A DNA stretch of 64,000 nt, from contig NC_091971.1 of the NCBI RefSeq assembly GCF_036711975.1, positions 3,603,501 to 3,667,500 on the forward strand, written 5' to 3'. Below, in pieces: positions 57,266-64,000 of the stretch; position 1 is the stretch's first letter; every line of letters starts with the position of its first letter. Origin of the DNA: Onthophagus taurus. Its lineage: Eukaryota; Arthropoda; Insecta; Coleoptera; Scarabaeidae. Below the pieces are notes generated by a model, which made no database searches, had not been told where the DNA came from, and saw only the letters and a program-made list of their open reading frames with translations. A program made the position numbers and the translations under genes.

Positions 57266-59420
57266 TTCTAGTTCTAGATTTAGTGTTAGTTTTGATATTA
57301 GAACTAAAACTAGAACTAACACTATACCTAGAACTAGAATCAATCGGGTTTAGCCGTCTTTAGAGACTTGCGGCTAAACCCAAATGATTCTAGTTCTAAG
57401 TATAGTGTTAGTTCTACATAGTAACAGTACTAATGTAAAATTAGAAATATTCGGGTTTAGTCGTCTTTAGAGACGTGCGGCTGATGATTCTAGTTTTACA
57501 TTAGTACTGTAACTATGTAGAACTAACACTATACTTAGAACTAGAAACATTCCAGTTTAGCCGCACGTCTCTAAAGACAGCTAAACTCGAATGATTCTAG
57601 TTCTAGGTAGAGTGTTAGTTTTAGTTTTACACTTGTATTTTCACTAGAACTAACACTATACCTAGAACTAGAATCATTTGGGTTTAGCCGTCTTTAGAGA
57701 CGTGGGGCTAAACCCAAATGATTCTAGTTCTAGGTATAGTGTTAGTTCTACATAATAACAGTACTAGTGTATAACTAGAACTAACACTAGACCTAGAACA
57801 GTGCCGGCGTCAGAAGGTTAATTTGCAAGAAAAAGTCTGAAATTGCAATAGTTATAAACTAGACTTCAGCAAAAAACAGGAATTACATTGTTCAAAGTCC
57901 ACATGAAGTCTGAAATTACTGTTCAGAGAAAACAAAAAATTGATTATAAACCAAACATGATTTTTGATGGCAATACTTATGTGTTCAATAAAAGAATGCG
58001 AAGAATATGAACAAGAAATCAATGGATTTGTCTTGTTATTGCACAAGAAGGAAATCACCAATACGGAAACTTTGCCAATGCAGGATAAGCACAAAAGCAA
58101 AGTAACAACTGCAGAAATGAGGTACCGGGTGGTACAAGATCCGTATAGATAATAAGAGGCTTCCAAAAAGATGATGATAGACACCCAGAAAGAAGTAGCT
58201 GTCAGTATTAAGAACAAAACATACATAACGTTGGCAGAAGACTAGATACTGCTCTGGAAGATTAAATACTGTTTTCTGAAGACTAGGTCTAAATACAGCG
58301 TCTGCAAAAACATAAGATATTGTTGGAGAAAACATTAAAAAGGCGCCGGCGCCCCATTTTAGACGGCGCCCGTGTACAGTGCACCCCTTGCACCCCCCGG
58401 TAGCGCCGCCTCTGACCTAGAACTAGAAATATTTGTCTTCAGACGAACGGCTAAACCCGAAAATTTCTAATTCTAGGTCTAGTGTTAGTTCTAGTTTTAA
58501 TTGTTATGCACCGCTAGACCAAGAACTAGAATCATTTGGGTTCAGCTGTCTTAAGAGACGTACGACTAAACCCAAATGTTTCTAGTTCTAGGTCAAATGT
58601 TGGTTCTAGTGACAGTGTAAGTGTAAAACTAGAACTAACACTATACCTAGAACTAGAATCATTCGGGTTTAGCCGTCTTTAGAGACGTGCGGCTAAACCC
58701 AAATGATTCTAGTTCTACGTATAGTGTTAGTTCTAGTTTATTACACTTACTACACTTTTTAGTTCTAGTTTACAGTTTAGCCGCACGTCTCTAAAGACGG
58801 CTAAACTCGAATGATTCTAGTTCTAGGTAGAGTGTTAGTTCTAGTTTTACACTTGTATTCTCACTAGAACTAACACTATACCTAGAACTAGAATCATTTG
58901 GGTTTAGCCGTCTTTAGTGACGTGGGGCTAAACCCAAATGATTCTAGTTCTAGGAAATTAAGATGATTCTAGTTCTAATTAACCTTCTGACGCCGGCACT
59001 GTTCTAGGTCTAGTGTTAGTTCTAGTTTTACACTAGTACTGTTATTATGTAGAACTAACACTATACCTAGAACTAGAATCATTTGGGTTTAGCCGTCTTT
59101 AGTGACGTACGACTAAACCCAAATGTTTCTAGTTCTAGGTCAAATGTTGGTTCTAGTGACAGTGTAAGTGTAAAACTAGAACTAACACTATACCTAGAAC
59201 TAGAATTAGTCGGGTTTAGCCGTCTTTAGAGACGTGCGGCTAAACCCAAATGATTCTAGTTCTACGTATAGTGTTAGTTCTAGTTTATTACACTTAACAC
59301 TTTTTAGTTCTAGTTTACAGTTTAGCCGCACGTCTCTAAAAACGGCTATTTTTAGTTCTAGGTCTACTGTTAGTTTTAATGCTTTAATGTTTCTAATTCT
59401 CGATCTAATGTTAGTTCTAA
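57255..59420. repeat. Array of palindromic hairpin elements, about 12 cores, split by a hAT element
   Basis: The core GGGTTTAGCCGTCTTTAGAG-ACGTGCGGCTAAACCC, or its reverse orientation, occurs near 57347, 57453, 57556 (reverse), 57680, 58430 (half), 58538, 58664, 58772 (reverse), 58899, 59088, 59212 and 59320 (reverse). Cores are joined by arms built from TCTAGTTCTAGGTATAGTG and TTAGTTCTAG. Arms on either side of a core are complementary, and neighbouring arms meet at a second palindrome, so long hairpins can form at several registers. 58556-58800 and 59104-59345 are direct duplicates. 58977-59090 is an inverted copy of about 57690-57822. Confidence 0.9.
57799..58414. mobile_element. Non-autonomous hAT transposon (616 bp) with 8-bp target duplication
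   Basis: The ends are CAGTGCCGGCGTCAGAAGG and (reverse complement of the right end) CAGAGGCGGCGCTACCGGGG, imperfect terminal inverted repeats of hAT type. The 8-bp sequence ACCTAGAA flanks it on both sides (57791-57798 and 58415-58422), the diagnostic hAT duplication size. The interior has short open frames on both strands (for example 57852-58226 minus) without recognisable transposase motifs. It is inserted into an arm of the hairpin array. Confidence 0.87.
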
Positions 59421-59499
59421 TTTTTCTTTCCCGTATTATCTGTTATATCGAGAATATACTGTAATGTAATCATCAAGTTATTGTAGTAACATTTTCCCA

Positions 59500-60140
59500 T
59501 TCAATTTTTTTTTCTAATCATCGTCTACACAACACAATCGTTTTGGAAAACCGCAAAAGTAGAACGAGGACCCCGTCGGTCGACGGAAAGGGGGAGGCTG
59601 GAACTAAACCCAGAATGGCGAGGAAATTAAGTGAGCATTTAACTATTACTCCGGCGGTTCGGCGGTTACTAATGACGGCATTGTGAGAGGGCGGTTGCTT
59701 TCCGAGACCCCCAAAGCCCCCGGGGGATACCCGAGGGTCAGGGACCGACCGTGTGCCAGCTGGCGTTTTGTAGTTATTGAGGTAATTAAACGTCTGCAAT
59801 TAGTGGGTAACGTTGAAGGTCGCATGATAAATTTCATGTAAATCACGTGTAAACATCATAGATTTTTTTAAAATTAATTTGAGATTGAATATAGGCGCCT
59901 CGGTGCGGTTTGGATGAGATTTTCTGAGAGGGTGGGGCTCGTTTAATTATCTTTCCGCAAAATAAATTAACCGAACGGATTCATTCAAATTTTTTCTAAT
60001 AACCCTAATGTCTGGTGGCCTTGATTTAGGGTCGGAACGGGCGCCGTTGCGGCCCGTGGTAGCCGCCCCATAAATCTGATGCAATTTCGGCTCATCGTAC
60101 CGGAACGCCACAATTACCGGGCCGAAGATTTATTAGTAAT
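59500..60140. other. GC-richer non-coding island, possible regulatory DNA
   Basis: The stretch 59530-59830 and the stretch 60010-60130 are strongly GC-rich relative to the window (for example CCCCCAAAGCCCCCGGGGGA, GGCCCGTGGTAGCCGCCCC) and non-repetitive, and hold TAAT-core words (GGTAATTAAACGTCTGCAAT, ATGATAAATTTCATGTAAAT) and an E-box-like CACGTG (59845). Frames of 60-90 codons on the minus strand look compositional. With the island at 56-56.8 kb it brackets the hairpin array. Conservation would be needed to call it functional. Confidence 0.3.
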
Positions 60141-60254
60141 AACTTGTACTGATATACATAACCGTCGTCTCTAGAATGAAAATGTTACGATTCAAAACAT
60201 CTAGATTATAACTAATAATTTTTTTATTAAATAAATATTTATATAATAGTATAT

Positions 60255-60443
60255 TGTTTTATATGGAAGAGAAGCAGTGCTTTTTATGGCGTGGTCTGTC
60301 GCTTAGCGACGAACGCAGTGAGTCGCTAATGACAGATGAGCCGTTAAAATTGTGGCGTGTCCGACAGTTTGCCGGACGAACGAAGTGAGTCCGGCAATGA
60401 CGGACCAGCCACAAACGAATCTGCTTCTCTTCCGAATAAAACA
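60255..60443. mobile_element. 189-bp inverted-repeat element with two look-alike stem-loops
   Basis: The terminal inverted repeat TGTTTTATATGGAAGAGAAG (then CAG) at the left is matched at the right by CTGCTTCTCTTCCGAATAAA (then ACA). Inside are two stem-loops: stem TAGCGAC/GTCGCTA with loop GAACGCAGTGA (60304-60328) and stem GCCGGAC/GTCCGGC with loop GAACGAAGTGA (60371-60395). Each has an outer helper stem (TCTGTC/GACAGA; GTCCG/CGGAC) and a following AATGAC. No coding capacity. It looks like a MITE, but superfamily and target duplication could not be established. Confidence 0.75.
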
Positions 60444-60446
60444 TAG

Positions 60447-60662
60447 TATTTTTTCTTCAAACGTTGCAAATAATACGGCGCTAAAGTGAAATGTTCTTCA
60501 ACGTTATGGCGCTAAAGTGAAATTTACTTTAGCGCCATAACGCTGAAGTACTTTTTTGCTATGTTGATCTTAGCAACCGTCGTTATGCAACAATGACTTA
60601 CTTCTACCGCGAGTAAACACGACAACAAAGTTGTCATTTAATGACGTTTGAAGAAAAATATT
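60447..60662. mobile_element. 216-bp MITE with central palindrome
   Basis: The left end TATTTTTTCTTCAAACGTTG is complementary to the right end ACGTTTGAAGAAAAATA. Near the middle, GTTATGGCGCTAAAGT (60503-60518) faces its exact complement ACTTTAGCGCCATAAC (60526-60541) across a 7-base spacer, and a third partial copy, GGCGCTAAAGTGAAATG, lies at 60477. Non-coding. It sits four bases after the preceding element. Confidence 0.78.
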
Positions 60663-60712
60663 TTAATATGACATAACATCAACTTAAGAAATGATTTATA
60701 TTTAAAGTTCTA

Positions 60713-60770
60713 GACAGTACGTCGCGTCTTTATCTTACCTACATAAAGAAATAAGGCGCGACGTCCTGTC
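60713..60770. repeat. Micro-hairpin element, copy 2 (58 bp)
   Basis: GACAGTACGTCGCGTCTTTA faces ATAAGGCGCGACGTCCTGTC, a nearly complete 20-bp inverted repeat with a loop containing TACCTACA. Same family as 6792-6852, including the preceding GTTCTA. It is the better preserved of the two. Confidence 0.75.
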
Positions 60771-60902
60771 TCTGAAACACACAATAAAACTCTTTGATTT
60801 TGGCACCGATAGTAATTCTGTCTTAATTGTAACCTTGACACTTTTGACGTTATTATTTAATTTTCTTTATCATCGACAGCATCAAAATAAAAATCATATA
60901 AA

Positions 60903-62117
60903 ATGAAAAAACTTAATAGAATCGCTAAAGAATTATCACAAAGAAAAACGATTCTATCCAAAGTAACATCAAAAAACTCATGCATTATTTATATACTCAT
61001 TCTTTTTTGTATAATTATTATGGTTCAAACTACGATGGTGTATTACGAAAAATTGATCGTGTGTAAGAATTTTAATAAGAATCATTTCAAAAAAATATTG
61101 AATTAACATTTATTTTAGTTCGCTGGGTAAAAGGAAAAGGTTTACAAATTTCTATTGAAAATAGTGTAAAATATCCAAGTAATAATTTTGATGGTGACAA
61201 TTTTAAATAATTCTATTTATTTTTTTAAATAATTTATTGTTTTAATTTTAGATAATTGTAGTATCACGAAAGAAATGTTAGTTATAATATCATCTTCCCC
61301 ATCCAATTTCGCCCAACGAGACGTAATAAGAAAAACTTGGGGAAATGAAAAATTTTTGGCTCCAAGATCGATAAAGATTTACTTTTCAATGGGAACTCAA
61401 ACGAAATATTTGGATAATTTAAAAAACGAAGCATTTAATCATAATGATTTAATTTTATTTAATTACAGCGATTTGGACACTAATAATACATTTAAATCAT
61501 TGCACCTATTAAATTATGTTTTTAATAATTCTTATGATTACATCGTAATAACATCTCAAGACGTTTATTTGAATCTTCCGAAACTATACGATTTTCTCCC
61601 AAAATGTCCCGTTGGTTTAATGATGGGTAATTTGATAATTGATGAACCTAAAATTTACAAAATATGTGTTAACTTTACTTGCCAAATATTAAATTACACC
61701 GAACATTTAAGAGAAACTACTTACGTTGCTTCGTTAGATGTGATTAAAAAATTTTATAAAACGACTAAAATTTATAACGATGGTTCTTTAATAAAGAACG
61801 ATTTTATAACAGGATTTTTACCCACTATAACAAACGTAACATTGGTGAACCACCATATGTTTACTTACATGGAAAATGTAATTGATCCGTGTATTTTGGA
61901 GAGTGTTATCGTTTCTCATAAGTTAACACCAGAAAAAATTATTGAGGCTCACGCAAATATTATAGGATTACAATATAACCAACAAATTTGTGAAGGAACG
62001 ATTGTGTTTGGATCCAAAATAAATGCTAACGATTCAAGTTTACTACCCCCTATTTTCGATAAGAAGATATCTTTAGGTCCTCGTAATCCTTTTGGTCCAC
62101 ACATTATAATTAATTAA
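60903..62117 (+). CDS. GT31-family (beta-1,3-galactosyltransferase-like) type II membrane protein with degenerate DxD
   Basis: Probable Golgi protein. Three exons: 60903-61062, 61119-61193 and 61252-62117, introns of 56 and 58 bp; 366 residues. Basic N-terminus, one membrane segment (about residues 26-45, CIIYILILFCIIIMV), stem, then a GT31 domain: MLVIISSSPSNFAQRDVIRKTWG is the classic first motif. The metal motif, normally D-D-D or E-D-D in a T-D-D-D-V-F/Y-V-N setting, reads TSQDVYLN (D182), so two of the three acidic positions are lost. The later E-D-V-Y/F-T-G motif is replaced by KNDFITGFLP. Several N-x-S/T sites. The frame is intact. Substrate unknown; either a diverged enzyme or an inactive relative. 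Named orthologue not identified. Confidence 0.8.
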
Positions 62118-62729
62118 TAATTTTATGATACACATTTTTGTACATCAATAAATATGCAAAAAGTTGAGCGAAGACTTTTTCTTTGTGAAAAAAAATTCAT
62201 GCCGGTCTTTAGGTCAGATCGATGATAGGTCACGCATAACGCCAAAGGGTGTCATCCAGTTGTTCTCGTGAGAGATCCCGTCGCGATATGATCTTGAGTC
62301 CCTCCGGTTCGACATAGGTACTATCCTTTTTACCGTGAACGGATAATAATTAGCAACGAGAGATACTACGGGGGTCGTCGACGACACTGCCGGATTTCGT
62401 GGTGGAGCCTGATGACGTCGTCGTCCCCTTCACGATCAGAATAGGGTACGAACTGACTCAGCAAATTGTAGCTAGTAGGTCGAAATAGAAGTGTCAGTAG
62501 GGAAAAGAGGATTAATTATTGTCAATAATTATAATGAATCCACAATTATACTGTTAAAAAAATGTATGATATATATATCAAGGTTTCATCTAAACATGAT
62601 GCGTCTGAAGATGCACGGCTAAACCCGAAACTTTCTAATTCTAGGTCTAGTGTTAGGTCTAGTTCAATATATAACATATTAATATCTTATACTAACTAGC
62701 GTTATCTACCACTGCCACTAGAACTAACA
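62118..62729. other. Intergenic sequence with unassigned GC-moderate block and hairpin scrap
   Basis: 62190-62480 is of higher GC than its surroundings and contains GGTTCGACATAGG, faintly like a pol III B box, but no matching A box or tRNA fold was seen. 62595-62725 is a hairpin-family half-element (GATGCACGGCTAAACCCGAA, TCTAGGTCTAGTG) followed by AATATCTTATACTAACTAGC, the same attachment seen at 39640-39700. Nothing coding recognised. Confidence 0.5.
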
Positions 62730-64000
62730 CTACATTACATTACATTACATTACATAGAATACATATCGGGTAGGCGGACCAACCAACCTTGCACCGCGAC
62801 CCTAAGGATCTATTGTACCCCGATAGATATCGTTATCAAATTTCACCGTGCAGTCCAATGCTCTTAACGAACATTAATACCTTGCTCGGCGAAAGGTGAT
62901 TCAGATCTTTTGAGGAGATAAACTGCGACCCAAAAATCGAGAATCTGATACGGTTAGCGGCAGGGCAGTGGCATAAAACATGCTCAACCGTCTCTGCTTC
63001 CTCCGCACATAGTCGGCATTCAACATCGTTGGCTAAACCCAACAAGTTGAGGTGTGCTTTTAATCGGCAGTGCCCAGTAAAAACACCCATTAGAACTTTT
63101 ATGCTACTACGGGCAAGTCCTAAAATATTCCCGGGTTTGACAGTGGCGATGTTAATAAACACCTTAGCATGTCTCATTCCAGGAGAACTGGTCCACAGTA
63201 GGCGAAATCTCTCTTCAGCCCACAGTCCAATCCTATATTTGGCCATCGCAAATGATACACCAACTGCTGGTTCCGGTCCCACAAACGCTTCAGTGCTGCC
63301 ATCTTGTGCTAGCTTATCTGCCGCTTCATTGCCAGCAACCCCAGAGTGACCCGGGACCCAGATCAGAGAGACTCTGTTATCACAACTCAGTGTGTTTAAT
63401 GTTCTCTTATAATCATTAACCAGAGCCGACACCGTTTTCACGGCTTGCAGCGCCTGGAGAGCGGCTTGACTGTCTGAGAAAATTCGTACTGTCATGTTCT
63501 TCACCCCTCTTTCAAGAAGGATTTTAGTACCCATGTCAATAGCAAATACTTCCGCCTGGAATAAGGTACAGTACGTACCCAGGCTGTAGGCTTGCTTAAT
63601 TCGAGGTGTCTGGCAGTATACTCCTGCTCCTACCCCTTCAGGCGTTTTTGATCCATCTGTGTACAAGCAAATGTCTGCCCGAACCAGAGAATTTTCATTT
63701 TCGATCCAGGACTGCCGCTCAGGCCGTACAATCTGTTATCGAGCATTAATCACTGATAGTGATACCGCCAAATCGGACGGCATTGATAGCACAGTATCAG
63801 TGCTTATAATGTCTTCCGCAGCCCATTGATAGGACATGTCGGAACAGTTTTGAGCATATTGCTTAAATCTGTAAATGGTTTTTCTAGCCACTTTCTCTAT
63901 ATGCAAATGCAGAGGAGATAGGCCAAGCAGAATCTCCATTGCTAGAGTTGGCGTTGTGCCTATCGCACCAGAGATTGCCAATCCAGCTACTTGTTGAATT
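62730..64000 (-). mobile_element. LINE 3' portion with RNase H domain (I/Loa/R1-like), running off the window
   Basis: On the minus strand a long frame (63666-62836) encodes an RNase H domain: YTDGSKT (first Asp), FQAEVFAID (Glu), SDSQAALQAL (second Asp) and WVPGHSGVAGNEAADKLA (His and last Asp), followed by the C-terminal CCHC-like CRLCAEEAETVEHVLCHC. Upstream, 63981-63736 gives AISGAIGTTPTLAMEILLGL and HLHIEKVARKTIYR, the post-RT region of RNase-H-bearing LINEs; an in-frame stop at about 63738 separates the two. The 3' tail ends in about five ATGTA repeats (62729-62753), a common LINE terminus. The 5' part lies beyond 64000. Recent-looking, at most lightly damaged in this portion. Confidence 0.85.

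Noticed and set aside
57852-58335. Overlapping minus-strand frames of 99-124 codons
   Set aside because: They lie wholly inside the non-autonomous hAT and show no transposase motif.
62140-62540. Possible tRNA-derived SINE because of a GGTTCGA word
   Set aside because: No A box at the right distance, no tRNA fold and no tail could be identified.

Overview
This is nuclear DNA from an insect. It is AT-rich, genes carry short GT-AG introns (often 43-70 bp), and the gene set includes insect-specific families: a cuticle protein with Rebers-Riddiford domains, an odorant-binding protein, two gustatory receptors and three secreted DUF229 proteins. A beetle is plausible, but the order cannot be fixed from sequence alone. 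No bacterial, organellar or viral segment was recognised.

Layout. 1-1.06 kb: satellite A (about 179-bp period). 1.1-3.4 kb (-): three-domain cuticle protein. 3.4-7.0 kb: non-coding DNA with LINE scraps and a micro-hairpin. 7.1-8.4 kb (-): odorant-binding protein resembling Obp59a. 8.4-11.2 kb: foldback element and LINE remnants. 11.3-12.4 kb (+): gustatory receptor. 13.9-14.1 kb (-): possible 64-residue gene. 15.1-17.6 kb (+): Agpat3-type acyltransferase with a minisatellite in its third intron. 19.7-22.8 kb: LINE debris, part of it amplified as a 560-bp tandem array. 23.2-35.9 kb: three DUF229 genes; the first two are separated by about 4 kb of dimeric 345-bp satellite, and the third is inverted, has altered putative active-site motifs and has extra copies of its own 3' end behind it. 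37.4-44.1 kb: a gene-dense block with DNAJB11, a second gustatory receptor with a multiplied 5' region, TMCO1 and, convergent with it, FOXRED1. 44.9-51.7 kb (+): a giant neprilysin-like protein with a mucin-like stalk and no HExxH motif; its last intron is filled with satellite B. 52-60.7 kb: a dense nest of repeats, hairpin elements, a TA-flanked composite insertion, a mariner-like MITE, a non-autonomous hAT and two GC-richer islands. 60.9-62.1 kb (+): GT31 glycosyltransferase-like gene with a degenerate metal motif. 62.7-64 kb (-): the RNase H end of a LINE that runs off the window.

The genes do not form one pathway. Three themes recur: secreted or membrane enzyme-like proteins that look catalytically altered (third DUF229, neprilysin-like, GT31-like); ER and mitochondrial housekeeping genes (DNAJB11, TMCO1, Agpat3, FOXRED1); and chemosensory genes. 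The most unusual non-coding material is a palindromic hairpin family that reaches 12 cores in about 2.2 kb (57.2-59.4 kb), a 189-bp element holding two stem-loops with the same loop but different stems, and a 19-bp palindromic box shared by two otherwise different satellites 48 kb apart. Exon boundaries were read by eye from splice signals and reading frame; no alignment or database search was run.
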